The position numbers and the translations under genes were made by a program. A DNA stretch of 64,000 nt from positions 1 to 64,000 of the forward strand of contig NZ_JACVQA010000008.1 in NCBI RefSeq assembly GCF_018881595.1, written 5' to 3'. The notes below the pieces were generated by a model. The model searched no databases and was not told where the DNA came from. It was given only the letters and a program-made list of their open reading frames with translations. The stretch is from Polynucleobacter sp. UK-Gri1-W3. GTDB lineage: Bacteria > Pseudomonadota > Gammaproteobacteria > Burkholderiales > Burkholderiaceae. Below, one piece after another: positions 42,666 through 51,578 of this stretch (the stretch's first letter is position 1; the number at the start of each line of letters is the position of its first letter).

Positions 42666-43601
42666 TCATTCAATATTAAGAACGTCAAAAGCAGCTTTCA
42701 GTCTACGGGAGTATGAGTCGGAAACAGTTTTGATTTCTTCTGGGGTCCACTTCCTAAATCCTTCTCCAGCTTTTATGCCTGTTTTTCCATCAGCCATGAG
42801 CTGAACTACTTTTGGAGGCAGTGCAATGATATTGGAAAGCGATGGATAAATTTCCTTTGCGGCATTCGCCATTCCATCCCAGCCTGAAATTTCCTTCTGT
42901 GTCATTGGGCCTACAGCGGCGTAACGGAAGCCAAAGCTATATCTCACGGCATCATCAATATCAGCTGGCGTAGCAATTCCTTCTTGTACGAGCGAGAGCG
43001 CTTCTCTCATCAAGGCGTGTTGAATACGGTTCGCTAAAAATCCGGGAATATCCTTCTTTACAAGCACAGGCTTCTTTTCGATGGCTCTATAAAGCTCGCA
43101 AGCTTGCTCCGCATATTTAAGTTCGGTTTTTTGTCCCATGACAATCTCAACTAGGGGAACAACTTCTGCAGGCATGAAATAGTGCGCACCCATCATGCGG
43201 TTTGCTGTTTCGAGGCCTTCTGCAATTTTGCTGATTGGGAAGCCCGAGCTATTACTGCCAATAGGAATCTCTGCTGGCACTACCTGATCAAGGTGTTGGA
43301 AAACTTTTTGTTTTAGTTCTAAGTTCTCGGCAACAGTCTCAATGACCCAGGAGAATTGGTCCCAGTCTTGCCAATCCTCCAAGATCCCAATGAATTGCTT
43401 CTTCTTAATGTCAGCTTCATCCTTGGTTGCGCTGTCTCCAACCATACCAATTTTCTTTGCAAGGCTGATTGCTTTATCCAAACACGCATCAGATTTGTCT
43501 TTTGTTCTGCCCAATATGACTACGGGTATGTTTTGGGCAATAAATCCAGCTGCAATGCCAGCACCCATAATTCCGGTTCCAATAACAGCTACAGATTTCA
43601 T
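42666..43601 (-). CDS. 3-hydroxyacyl-CoA/L-gulonate 3-dehydrogenase-like protein
   Basis: A 311-residue NAD-binding dehydrogenase. The Rossmann start VAVIGTGIMGAGIAAGFIAQ is followed by GSNSSGFPISKIAEGL, then the catalytic-site MMGAHYFMPAEVVPLVEIVMGQKT (His in GAHYF) and a helical C-terminal domain. The family includes 3-hydroxybutyryl-CoA, carnitine and L-gulonate 3-dehydrogenases. In this sugar-acid cluster a gulonate-like hydroxyacid is favoured. I chose ATG 43601 over an upstream TTG (43610). Confidence 0.85.
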   Translation of the reverse strand: MKSVAVIGTGIMGAGIAAGFIAQNIPVVILGRTKDKSDACLDKAISLAKKIGMVGDSATKDEADIKKKQFIGILEDWQDWDQFSWVIETVAENLELKQKVFQHLDQVVPAEIPIGSNSSGFPISKIAEGLETANRMMGAHYFMPAEVVPLVEIVMGQKTELKYAEQACELYRAIEKKPVLVKKDIPGFLANRIQHALMREALSLVQEGIATPADIDDAVRYSFGFRYAAVGPMTQKEISGWDGMANAAKEIYPSLSNIIALPPKVVQLMADGKTGIKAGEGFRKWTPEEIKTVSDSYSRRLKAAFDVLNIE

Positions 43602-43620
43602 ATTTTTCAACTTATTTGGT

Positions 43621-43725
43621 TAAGTTATAAACAGCTTAAATAAATTTCGATCAACAAGGACTTAAGGTTATCATTATTTATGGTTTAATTGTTTAATAAC
43701 AAAAATTACTTATCCGTATAACTTA
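43621..43725. promoter_or_regulatory. Inverted TAAGTTATA pair in the divergent sugar-acid promoter
   Basis: TAAGTTATA (43621-43629) and its exact complement TATAACTTA (43717-43725) lie at the two edges of the intergenic region between the dehydrogenase and lactonase genes. They are 87 bp apart. Each sits close to one start codon, so they may be operators for the GntR-type regulator encoded downstream. The rest of the region is AT-rich. Confidence 0.4.
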
Positions 43726-43741
43726 CCACAGGTGACTCTTT

Positions 43742-44674
43742 ATGACGATGCACAACCCTTTCCAGCCCGTTGAGAAAATTGAAACGGAAGTGTTTTCAAC
43801 CATGCCAGAGAAGTTTCGCAAAAAATCCCGTACAGGATGGTCCGATCCTAATCGTCAAGGCGCAGAAGTAGAGTGCTTTTTAGAGGGGCCTTCATTCGAT
43901 CGTGAAGGCAATTTGTGGTTCGTCGATATTCCCTTTGGCCGTATTTTCCGCATCGACACCAAGGGCGAGTGGGAGCTGATTACTCAATATGATGGTTGGC
44001 CAAACGGCATGAAGTTTCATAAAGATGGGCGCGCTTTTATATGTGACTACAAGGCGGGTTTACTAGCGCTTGATCCAAAGACTGGAAAAATTGAAACTAT
44101 CTTAGGATCAATGTATAGCGAAAACTTTAAAGGCCTGAACGATCTACACTTTGCCTCTAATGGCGACTTGTATTTCACAGATCAAGGTCAGACCGGTATT
44201 GCTGACCCAACGGGCCGCGTATTTAGATTGCGTGCCAATGGTCAACTAGATCGTTTAGCGCTTAATGTACCGAGCCCAAACGGCATTACTTTAAACACCC
44301 AGGAAAAGCATGTATTTGTAGCAGCCACTAGATCTCAGCAAATCTGGAGATTGCCTTTGATGGCTGATGGATCTGTTTCCAAGACAGGTGTAGCGATACA
44401 GTTAACAGGTGGTGTTGCGGGTCCAGACGGTATTGAAATGGACTCAGAAAATGGCTTGCTGGTATGCCACCTTGGTATTGGAATCTGGAGATTTGATAAC
44501 AATATGCTGCCAACCCACTTGATTTATTCTGAGAACCCCCATCACCATCATTTGGCTAATATGTGTTTTGGTGGAGTGGACAGAAAAGATCTCTACATTA
44601 CTGAGTCTTTATCTGGCGATATTCTTAAAGCACGTCTGCCAGTCGCTGGTAAAAAAATGTTTGGACTCTCATAA
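43742..44674 (+). CDS. SMP-30/gluconolactonase-family lactonase
   Basis: A 310-residue six-bladed beta-propeller of the SMP-30/gluconolaconase/LRE family. Metal-site blocks are FLEGPSFDREGNLWFVDIPFGRI (Glu), GLNDLHFASNGDLYFTD (Asn and Asp) and VAGPDGIEMDSENGLLVCH (Asp). It opens sugar lactones to acids, which the UxaA-type enzyme could then dehydrate. Divergent from the dehydrogenase/dehydratase pair and just before the regulator. Confidence 0.88.
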   Translation: MTMHNPFQPVEKIETEVFSTMPEKFRKKSRTGWSDPNRQGAEVECFLEGPSFDREGNLWFVDIPFGRIFRIDTKGEWELITQYDGWPNGMKFHKDGRAFICDYKAGLLALDPKTGKIETILGSMYSENFKGLNDLHFASNGDLYFTDQGQTGIADPTGRVFRLRANGQLDRLALNVPSPNGITLNTQEKHVFVAATRSQQIWRLPLMADGSVSKTGVAIQLTGGVAGPDGIEMDSENGLLVCHLGIGIWRFDNNMLPTHLIYSENPHHHHLANMCFGGVDRKDLYITESLSGDILKARLPVAGKKMFGLS

Positions 44675-44675
44675 A

Positions 44676-45410
44676 TTGAGTGAGCGATCACCGTTATATA
44701 AGTCTCTAGCAAAAATACTAGAGCAACGTATTTATAACGGTGATTGGTCCGTGGGATCAGTTTTGCCTGCCGAGGCGGATCTTTGTCGGGATTTTCAGTC
44801 TAGTCGGCATACGTTGCGGCATGCACTACAAATACTGGAGGCTAATGGCCTCATTTACCGCCATCAAGGCGCGCCTACAAAAGTGGTATCTAGACAGCGC
44901 TTACGTCGTTTCACCCAAAGCTATAACTCTCCAATCGATATCCTGAGTTATTCACGCGATACCTATCGTCAAAATATAGTTGAAGAATTTATTGAGCTTG
45001 ACAAGTCTCTAAGTCAGATAGTTGGGGCGCCGATCGGATCCTCTTGGTATCACATTAGCGGAATTCGAAAGCGTCAACAGGCAGAGGAGGTTATTGCTTG
45101 GACGGATATTTATATATTGCCCCAGTTTGCTTCGTTGACAAAAGACCCAGAACACACCCAGATAATGGTGTACGAGCAGATTGAGCAAAAATATGGCGCC
45201 CGTATCGAGAGGGCTGAGGTGGATGTATATGCCTCTCAGGTGTCGCCAGAGATTGCGGAAAAACTCCGCATCAAGCCTGACACTGCGTGTCTGGTCATTA
45301 TTCGCCGCTATTTTGATGATCAAGATAAGCTATTTGAGGTGACGGTAACGCATCATCCGGAGAATAAATATGTTTACAGCATGGAATTTAAAGCGAGCTC
45401 AGAGGCTTAA
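44676..45410 (+). CDS. GntR/HutC-family transcription regulator
   Basis: A 244-residue regulator. The N-terminal winged helix is SPLYKSLAKILEQRIYNGDW, then SVLPAEADLCRDFQSSRHTLRHAL and ANGLIYRHQGAPT. A C-terminal UTRA domain binds an effector, likely a sugar acid. I chose TTG 44676, two bases after the lactonase stop, which gives the usual MSERSPLYKS start; the longer frame from 44568 runs inside the lactonase gene. It probably controls the whole cluster. Confidence 0.88.
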   Translation: MSERSPLYKSLAKILEQRIYNGDWSVGSVLPAEADLCRDFQSSRHTLRHALQILEANGLIYRHQGAPTKVVSRQRLRRFTQSYNSPIDILSYSRDTYRQNIVEEFIELDKSLSQIVGAPIGSSWYHISGIRKRQQAEEVIAWTDIYILPQFASLTKDPEHTQIMVYEQIEQKYGARIERAEVDVYASQVSPEIAEKLRIKPDTACLVIIRRYFDDQDKLFEVTVTHHPENKYVYSMEFKASSEA

Positions 45411-45416
45411 ATCACA

Positions 45417-46466
45417 ATGAACTATTTATCGATAAAAGATGCCGAGCGATTTATCTCAAGCGCATTGCAAGCAGAGATGGTTTCTGCAAGTGATGCAGAC
45501 ACCATTGCTAGCCTCATGGTGCAGTCTGATCTTGCTGGTGCGGATGGACATGGAATTTTCCGTTTGCCTGCCTATTTAAAAAGAATCCGTGCTGGTGGCG
45601 TTAATTTGCATCCCAATATTCATATTGAGCGCGAGCAGGGTGCAACTGCGTTGATTAATGGTGACAATGCCTTAGGGCATTTGGTTATGAATAGAGCTGT
45701 TGATCTTGCCATCGAAAAGGTAAAACAGCACAGCGTATGTTGGATTGGCAGTCACTACGGCAATCATTCAGGAGCAGCTTCAGTATATGTTCGTAAGCTA
45801 GCGGATCAGGGTTATATCGGAATTTATATGGCAGTTGGTAATGCAAATCATATGGCGCCATGGGGCGGCATTGACTTATTGCTATCAACCAATCCAATTG
45901 CCATTGCGGTGCCTGCAGGCGATGGGCCTACAGTACTTTTGGATATTGCAACTACTGTAGCGGCCTATGGAAAGGTAAAAGTAGCTGCGCAAAAGGGAGA
46001 GTCTATTCCTGACGATTGGATGATTGATCGCCAGGGTAAGCCCATAACGGATCCTAAAAAATCTGCCGAAGGATCTTTATTGCCCATTGGTGGATATAAA
46101 GGTTATGGCTTAGCTGTCATGATTGGCTTGCTTGCAGGTGCACTTAACAATGCGGCAGTTGGCAAAGGAACAATAGATTTCAATGTTCATCACGACTTGG
46201 TTACAAACACGGGGCAAACGATTATTGCGGTCGATCCAAGTGCGTTTGGAAACACAGAAGAGTTCATTAACAGAGTAATTGCTTTAGTCAATGATCTCAA
46301 AAATTCGTCAACATTGCCTGGGGTTGAACAAATTCGTGTGCCTGGTGAGGGCGCAGCAAAAACAATGGCAGAGAGAAGTGAAAGGGGTATCCCGGTGTCG
46401 CCCGAGTTGCTAGAAGCATTGAATACCTGCGCTCAGGAATGCGGCATCCCTGCTTTAACGTTTTAA
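45417..46466 (+). CDS. Ldh/YiaK-family NAD(P)-dependent dehydrogenase
   Basis: A 349-residue member of the malate/L-lactate/ureidoglycolate/2,3-diketogulonate dehydrogenase family, unrelated to Rossmann dehydrogenases. Blocks are DLAGADGHGIFRLPAYLKRIRAGGVN, NGDNALGHLV, GIYMAVGNANHMAPWGG and GYKGYGLAVMIGLLAG. It likely reduces or oxidises a 2-oxo/2-hydroxy acid of the sugar-acid pathway. It lies 6 bp after the regulator and 27 bp before the Bug receptor. Confidence 0.9.
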   Translation: MNYLSIKDAERFISSALQAEMVSASDADTIASLMVQSDLAGADGHGIFRLPAYLKRIRAGGVNLHPNIHIEREQGATALINGDNALGHLVMNRAVDLAIEKVKQHSVCWIGSHYGNHSGAASVYVRKLADQGYIGIYMAVGNANHMAPWGGIDLLLSTNPIAIAVPAGDGPTVLLDIATTVAAYGKVKVAAQKGESIPDDWMIDRQGKPITDPKKSAEGSLLPIGGYKGYGLAVMIGLLAGALNNAAVGKGTIDFNVHHDLVTNTGQTIIAVDPSAFGNTEEFINRVIALVNDLKNSSTLPGVEQIRVPGEGAAKTMAERSERGIPVSPELLEALNTCAQECGIPALTF

Positions 46467-46493
46467 AAAATATCAAATTACTGGAGGAGACAT

Positions 46494-47477
46494 ATGTTTA
46501 AAAAACTAATAAAAAACATAGCAATAAGTGCGGTAGTTATTCCAACTGTTGTTTCAGTATTTGCGGGGGCAGCATGGGCAGCCTATCCTGATAAACCCAT
46601 CAAGATGATGATTGGCTATGCACCAGGGAGCTCTACTGATATTGTCGGCAGGATGATTGCCAATGATCTCAGTCTTGCTTTAAAGCAGCCCATTATTGTT
46701 GAGAATCGCGGCGGCGCAGCGGGAAGTCTGGCCGCAGATGCGGTTGCAAAAAGTGCTCCTGATGGCTATACCATCTTGTTCGCACAAAATGGCCTAGCTA
46801 TTAATATTGCAGCCAATCCAAAGCTTCCATTCAATGGTCAAAAAGATTTATTGCCAGTCGTTGGGGTGGCAGCTACGCCTCACATCCTGATTGTTAATAA
46901 CAACTCACCAGCCAAGAGTGTTGCTGATTTAATGGCAATGCTTAAAGCTGAGCCGGGTAAATTGAGTTTTGGCTCTTCAGGTATTGGTAACTCCGATCAT
47001 ATGGCTGGCGAATTATTTTTAGCTACCACTGGATTACAGGCGATTCATATTCCCTATAAGGGTGGCTCGCCCGCCGCTACAGACTTAATGGGCGGGCAAA
47101 TCGACTTTTATTTTGCAGGCATGCCAGTAGGCCTCCCTTTATATAAAGGCGATAAGGTAAGGGCATTGGCTGTCACTAGTAAAAATCGTTTTAGTGGCGC
47201 TCCAGAATTAGTAACAATTCAAGAGGCAGGCGTTAAAGGTTACGAGATGGCTTTGTGGCAGGGAGTATTTGTGCCTGCCAAAACGCCTCAAGCAATCATC
47301 AAGGAGTTGAATAACTCTATTTTGAAGATTCTAGAAACCCCCGAAATGAGGGACCGCTTTCAAAAGGCTGGGGTCCAAATTGCTCCGATGAATACGCAAC
47401 AATTCTCGGACCTGTATTTTTCAGACATTGGTCGATGGAAGGTAGTGATTGAGAAGGCAAAGATAAAGCTAGATTAA
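46494..47477 (+). CDS. Bug-family tripartite tricarboxylate receptor
   Basis: A 327-residue periplasmic binding protein. A signal peptide (about 1-29, ending AWAA) is followed by the Bug start YPDKPIKMMIGYAPGSSTDIVGR, then HIPYKGGSPAATDLMGGQIDFYF. Bug proteins feed carboxylates to TctAB permeases, but no permease gene is adjacent. The likely ligand is a sugar acid, from context. Strong ribosome-binding site GGAGGA 6 bases before ATG. Confidence 0.9.
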   Translation: MFKKLIKNIAISAVVIPTVVSVFAGAAWAAYPDKPIKMMIGYAPGSSTDIVGRMIANDLSLALKQPIIVENRGGAAGSLAADAVAKSAPDGYTILFAQNGLAINIAANPKLPFNGQKDLLPVVGVAATPHILIVNNNSPAKSVADLMAMLKAEPGKLSFGSSGIGNSDHMAGELFLATTGLQAIHIPYKGGSPAATDLMGGQIDFYFAGMPVGLPLYKGDKVRALAVTSKNRFSGAPELVTIQEAGVKGYEMALWQGVFVPAKTPQAIIKELNNSILKILETPEMRDRFQKAGVQIAPMNTQQFSDLYFSDIGRWKVVIEKAKIKLD

Positions 47478-47500
47478 TCACCTGATCATCAAAATGGAGG

Positions 47501-48202
47501 TTAGGCGCTGAGGTCAAAAACCAAGACCTCAGCGTTTTTTCCATTACAAATTGCCAATCGATCTTCTTTTTGAAATAAGAGGGCATCCCCACCATCCAAA
47601 ACTTGACCATTCACATTAAGTGAGCCACGAATAAGGTGAACGTAAAATTTTCTATTGGGATCTAATGTTAGATCGAATGATTGACCCTTATTAAAAAGTC
47701 CAGCATATATCGTGGCATCTGCATGAATTTTTACGGCACCATCATTTCCGGTAGGGGATGCGATGATACGCAGCTTGCCATCTTTTTCTATTTCAGGGAT
47801 GGATTGTTGTTCATAGCCAGGCTCAATCTCCGAAACATTTGGCTCTATCCAGATTTGCAAAAAATGCGTAGTTTGATCTTTTGCATGATTGAACTCGCTA
47901 TGCGTTACCCCACTACCTGCGCTCATGCGTTGGACATCCCCAGGCGGAATTCCTTTGATGTTACCCATGCTATCTTCGTGCGCTAACTCTCCAGACAGTA
48001 CGTAACTAATAATTTCCATATTACGGTGACTGTGCTTACCAAAACCCATCCCTGCAGCGATACGATCTTCATTAATCACCCTGAGGTTTCCCCAGCCCAT
48101 AAAGCGGGGGTCGTGGTAGCCGGCAAACGAAAATGAGTGAAAGCTTTTAAGCCAGCCGTGGTCAGCATAGCCGCGTTCTTGGGATTTTCTAAGATTTATC
48201 AT
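47501..48202 (-). CDS. Pirin-family cupin protein (YhhW-like)
   Basis: A 233-residue bicupin. Metal-ligand motif GKHSHRNMEIISYVLSGELAHEDS gives two His and Glu in the first cupin. Opening RGYADHGWLKSFHSFSFAGYHDPRFMGWG is the quercetinase/pirin hallmark. Some members cleave quercetin in vitro; others act on regulation. Single gene, with its 3' end in a terminator. Confidence 0.9.
   Translation of the reverse strand: MINLRKSQERGYADHGWLKSFHSFSFAGYHDPRFMGWGNLRVINEDRIAAGMGFGKHSHRNMEIISYVLSGELAHEDSMGNIKGIPPGDVQRMSAGSGVTHSEFNHAKDQTTHFLQIWIEPNVSEIEPGYEQQSIPEIEKDGKLRIIASPTGNDGAVKIHADATIYAGLFNKGQSFDLTLDPNRKFYVHLIRGSLNVNGQVLDGGDALLFQKEDRLAICNGKNAEVLVFDLSA
47506..47540. terminator. Perfect 10-bp terminator between Bug and pirin genes
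   Basis: CGCTGAGGTC (47506-47515) pairs perfectly with GACCTCAGCG (47525-47534) across a 9-base loop, followed by six T residues. The stem lies within the last codons of the pirin gene (stop at 47501-47503). It ends the sugar-acid operon and may also act on pirin. Confidence 0.9.
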
Positions 48203-48288
48203 GTTTTAAGGGTGTTAAAGGGCTAATTGAAAGAATCAGAATAAGCCTATTATCATTAGCCTTGTCCAAAATTGCTGATCGGTAGAGT

Positions 48289-49725
48289 ATGGCAAGTTTT
48301 AAAGAAAATATTAAGGAAACTTTTTTAGGCCTCTCTGAGAGTATTCAAGAGGGGTGGACGGATTTCACCCAGTTTTTGCAAGAAACTTGGCCGGTCTTGA
48401 TTTTCCTGATAGTACTTGTGTTTGGTATCGGAATTTATGCGGATCCGCCTCCCCCAAGTCATGTCATGATGGCGACCGGAACGGCTGGTAGTTCCAATGA
48501 AATGCTTGGCAAAGAGTATGCAGAGTTCTTTGCGAAAAAAGGTATCACTCTGGAGCTGATTTCTACAAATGGAGCACAAGAAAACATAGATCGCTTATCA
48601 GATCGAAATGATCCTTTGCAAGCTGCATTTGTTCAGGCAGGGGTTGTGTCAACTAAAGATGTCACAGGCATTCATTCCCTAGGCGTCATTGCTTATGATC
48701 CAATCTGGTTTTTTTATCGAGGCCCGGAATTAAATCCAAAAGAGTTTCAGGGGGTCGATAGTAAATTTAAGTACTTCCTTAATAAAAAAATTTCCATCGG
48801 CATTAAGGGTAGTGGAACGCATGCGCAGGCCATAAGCATTCTTAATTTATCAGGCTTTGAGCCTGGGGCTAATTTTGTAAATCTTCCCGGGGATAAAGCG
48901 GTGAAGGCTCTGGAGATGGGCGAGATTGATGGTGTCTTTATGGTCGATAGCTTCTATTCGCACAATGTTCAAACCCTATTAAAGAATCCCAATCTAAACA
49001 TTGCCACATTTGGGCGGGCTGGCGCTTATACAAAATTGATACCTTACCTCACCGTTTTAAAAGTACCTGAGGGGGCATTTGATTTAAAGCGAAATTTCCC
49101 TAGTCAGAATATTGAATTATTAGCTACGACCACCAATCTGTTGATTGATGATCGCATGCACCCGGCCATTCAGTTTTTATTTCTAGAGGCTGCAAGAGAA
49201 ATTAATGGTAAGGCAACTTTTTTCGCTGAACGTGGGGAGTTCCCATCGTTTAAAAATACAATGCTTCCAGAAAGCCCAATTGCAATTCAATACGAAAAGA
49301 ACAGAAGCCCCTTTATGGTAGCTCTACTTTCTCACTTGCCATTTTGGCTTGCGGAGTTAGTGAACCATATTGTGTTTATTGTTCTACCGTTTTTAATCAT
49401 TTCCTATCCTCTTTTGCAAGCATTACCGGGCTTTAGAAGAAAAAGGATGCAAAACAAAATTAATCGCTTATATGGCTCGTTAAAGTCATTGGAACAAGAG
49501 TTGTTAAATGGCTTTAATGATCAACAGCGCGATGAGTATCTGAAGAGACTTAATGTACTTGAAAATCAGGCGTTAAATATCAAAATCTCGAAAGGCCTGT
49601 CCAGTGATTACTATGCTTTGCGAACCAGTATTGATTACGTACGTAGCTGTTTAAATAGGGGTATTCACCCCTACCAATTTAATGAGGGAAAAGGTGGGGG
49701 TGAGAGCTCAGAGCTCCTCTTATAG
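48289..49725 (+). CDS. Membrane-anchored TAXI-family solute-binding protein
   Basis: A 478-residue protein. It starts with a cytoplasmic helix and a membrane anchor (about 33-50, LIFLIVLVFGIGIY) instead of a normal signal peptide. The TAXI domain (about 58-340) begins HVMMATGTAGSSNEMLGKEYAEFFAKKGITLELIS and ends near 340. A second membrane segment (about 355-375) and a coiled-coil C-terminal tail (about 390-450) follow. TAXI proteins normally serve TRAP permeases, and no DctQM gene is near. It may act as a sensor or use a distant permease. Confidence 0.75.
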   Translation: MASFKENIKETFLGLSESIQEGWTDFTQFLQETWPVLIFLIVLVFGIGIYADPPPPSHVMMATGTAGSSNEMLGKEYAEFFAKKGITLELISTNGAQENIDRLSDRNDPLQAAFVQAGVVSTKDVTGIHSLGVIAYDPIWFFYRGPELNPKEFQGVDSKFKYFLNKKISIGIKGSGTHAQAISILNLSGFEPGANFVNLPGDKAVKALEMGEIDGVFMVDSFYSHNVQTLLKNPNLNIATFGRAGAYTKLIPYLTVLKVPEGAFDLKRNFPSQNIELLATTTNLLIDDRMHPAIQFLFLEAAREINGKATFFAERGEFPSFKNTMLPESPIAIQYEKNRSPFMVALLSHLPFWLAELVNHIVFIVLPFLIISYPLLQALPGFRRKRMQNKINRLYGSLKSLEQELLNGFNDQQRDEYLKRLNVLENQALNIKISKGLSSDYYALRTSIDYVRSCLNRGIHPYQFNEGKGGGESSELLL

Positions 49726-49729
49726 AATC

Positions 49730-50188
49730 TTATTCACTATCGCCGGTTCTGCTCGGGAACTTAAACGACGCGTAGCGAACCACGGCATTAGCTAGAGCTA
49801 GAATCAGAATGGTTAACCCCATGTAAAGAATAGGTAGGTCTGCCTCATGCTTGGTATTGACCAGATCAATAATAAGGCGAGTAACTGCGGTGATGGCAAC
49901 GTAGATCAAAAAACGGACAGGCATATGGTTGGTTTTGAAATAGATGCCAACCATCGCGCCAATTTCTAAATAGATAAAAAGTAGGAGTAGGTCTTCAATT
50001 GAGGCTGAGCCCTTATGCGCCATTCCAAGAAACGCAACAGCCGCCGACCAAACAGTTGCAGCACCAATGCCAAATAATGCAATTCGATGAAATAAAGATA
50101 CAAATAAATTGCCAATGGGTACAGTCCATTTTTCAATGGCGTCCTCTAATTTAGATGCATCCTTGGGTGAAGTAGGGGTCATGTTCAT
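49730..50188 (-). CDS. PsiE-family phosphate-starvation-inducible membrane protein
   Basis: A 152-residue protein with four transmembrane helices; the segment GSASIEDLLLLFIYLEIGAMVGIYFKTNHMPVRFLIYVAITAVTRLIID is the PsiE core. PsiE is induced by phosphate starvation in E. coli but its role is unknown. I see no Pho-box-like repeat in front of this copy. Good ribosome-binding site GGAGG before the ATG. It converges on the TAXI gene. Confidence 0.85.
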   Translation of the reverse strand: MNMTPTSPKDASKLEDAIEKWTVPIGNLFVSLFHRIALFGIGAATVWSAAVAFLGMAHKGSASIEDLLLLFIYLEIGAMVGIYFKTNHMPVRFLIYVAITAVTRLIIDLVNTKHEADLPILYMGLTILILALANAVVRYASFKFPSRTGDSE

Positions 50189-50248
50189 TAAGCCTCCGTT
50201 TTTAATAAGTTTTCCTCAGTATAGGTATCTACCAGGCCATGTAAACAA

Positions 50249-50277
50249 AAAAAGAGGCGTTAAGGCCCCTTTTTTGG
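50249..50277 (-). terminator. Terminator of the sulfide-dehydrogenase pair
   Basis: On the minus strand a G/C-rich stem, GGGGCC followed by a TTAAC-type loop and CGCCTC, is flanked by A residues before and a run of T after, with one mismatch. It lies 15-45 bases downstream of the flavoprotein gene end at 50293. Confidence 0.65.
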
Positions 50278-50292
50278 AAGTATTGACTTTGA

Positions 50293-51567
50293 TCAACCCA
50301 GGCTATCTGCCCAAATGTTGTGGGCCCAACCCCAGGCATAGACTCCCTCCAGCGTTGAAGGTGCAGGAGAGACACCTCCAGAGCCTGGAACCGGTTTGAA
50401 GGTTTTTTCAGCGGCAATGTACTGATGGACGCTGGCGACGTGAACCACTTCTCGGTCATTCACAAAGCTGTAACAGGTATTGGTGAGCACTGGCGCAGGA
50501 TTTATTTCCCAATTACTTAGTTCTGCCACAATCGCGGCAGCCGCTACCTTAGCATGTTGGTTAGCCATGTGACCTGATTTAGGCATTGCATAGGCCACTT
50601 GGATCGAATCTCCTAGCACATGAATGTCTTTCTGTGCAGTAGATTCAAAGTTTAGAAAATTCACACTAACCCAGCGGCCATTAGAGTTGGCTAAGCCAGT
50701 TTTAACAGCGATCTCACCCGCACTCATGGCGGGAAGTAGATTTAAAACATCTGCCTTAATGTCATCTTGGATCTCAAGCTTAATGGTTTTTGTTTTGGCA
50801 TCTACCGCTGTGACATTGTGCTTAGGGAGATACTCAATTATTCCTGGGTACTGCTCTGCCCATACCTTTTTAAAGAGTGCACCTTTTGATGTGACATCTT
50901 GATTGGCATCCAAAATGAGAACCTTAGATTTTGGTTTGTTCTGTTTTAAATAGTTTGCTACCTGGCATGCGCGCTCATAAGGACCGGGAGGGCAGCGATA
51001 GGGCGCTTCTGGAATGCTGATAGCGAAAGTACCGCCATCGCGCATTGAGGCAAGTTGCTTATGTAAGGCGGTAGTTTCAGGACCAGATTTCCAAGCTTGC
51101 AAAGTAACGCCTGCTTTGTTGGCTTGAGATAAACCCTCGATACTGTTCATCATCAAAGTAACGCCAGGTGAAACAATCGCCTTGTCATAGCGTAAGGTTT
51201 TACCTGAGGCAAGTTTGACGGTCTTCTTGTCTGGATCCATGCTAGTCACGCTATCTTGAACAATCTTGATCCCGTGACGTTTGCTCAGGTTGTCATAGGA
51301 GCTGGTCAATTCAGATAAGGTACGTGAGCCACCTACAACCAAATTTGAAAGTGGGCAAGAAATAAAGGTGGGGTTTGGTTCAATTAAAGTCACGTTGGCG
51401 GTGTTATTGGAAAACAGCCGCAGATATTTGGCTGCAGTAGCGCCACCATAGCCTCCGCCAATCACGAGGATTTCTGCTTTTTGTAAATTTGCCTTAGCTT
51501 GACCTGAGAAGCCCGCGAGTAAACCGAGGGCAGCCGCGCTGTTCCCAATAAAGTGTCTACGATCCAT
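50293..51567 (-). CDS. fccB: Flavocytochrome c sulfide dehydrogenase flavoprotein
   Basis: A 424-residue FAD protein with a twin-arginine-type leader (MDRRHFIGNSAAALGLLAG, ending QAKA). FAD-binding ILVIGGGYGGATAAKYLR follows, and the active-site disulfide region SCPLSNLVVGG (Cys in TFISCPLS) matches sulfide dehydrogenase flavoproteins. It oxidises sulfide to sulfur, giving electrons to the cytochrome encoded immediately upstream. The C-terminal segment carries YSFVNDREVVHVASV as in FccB. Exported in folded form through Tat. Confidence 0.88.
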   Translation of the reverse strand: MDRRHFIGNSAAALGLLAGFSGQAKANLQKAEILVIGGGYGGATAAKYLRLFSNNTANVTLIEPNPTFISCPLSNLVVGGSRTLSELTSSYDNLSKRHGIKIVQDSVTSMDPDKKTVKLASGKTLRYDKAIVSPGVTLMMNSIEGLSQANKAGVTLQAWKSGPETTALHKQLASMRDGGTFAISIPEAPYRCPPGPYERACQVANYLKQNKPKSKVLILDANQDVTSKGALFKKVWAEQYPGIIEYLPKHNVTAVDAKTKTIKLEIQDDIKADVLNLLPAMSAGEIAVKTGLANSNGRWVSVNFLNFESTAQKDIHVLGDSIQVAYAMPKSGHMANQHAKVAAAAIVAELSNWEINPAPVLTNTCYSFVNDREVVHVASVHQYIAAEKTFKPVPGSGGVSPAPSTLEGVYAWGWAHNIWADSLG

Positions 51568-51578
51568 GATGTGCTTCC

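Noticed and set aside
50189..50248. Possible Pho control of the PsiE-like gene, expected from its name
   Set aside because: No CTGTCAT-type repeats are visible in the upstream region.
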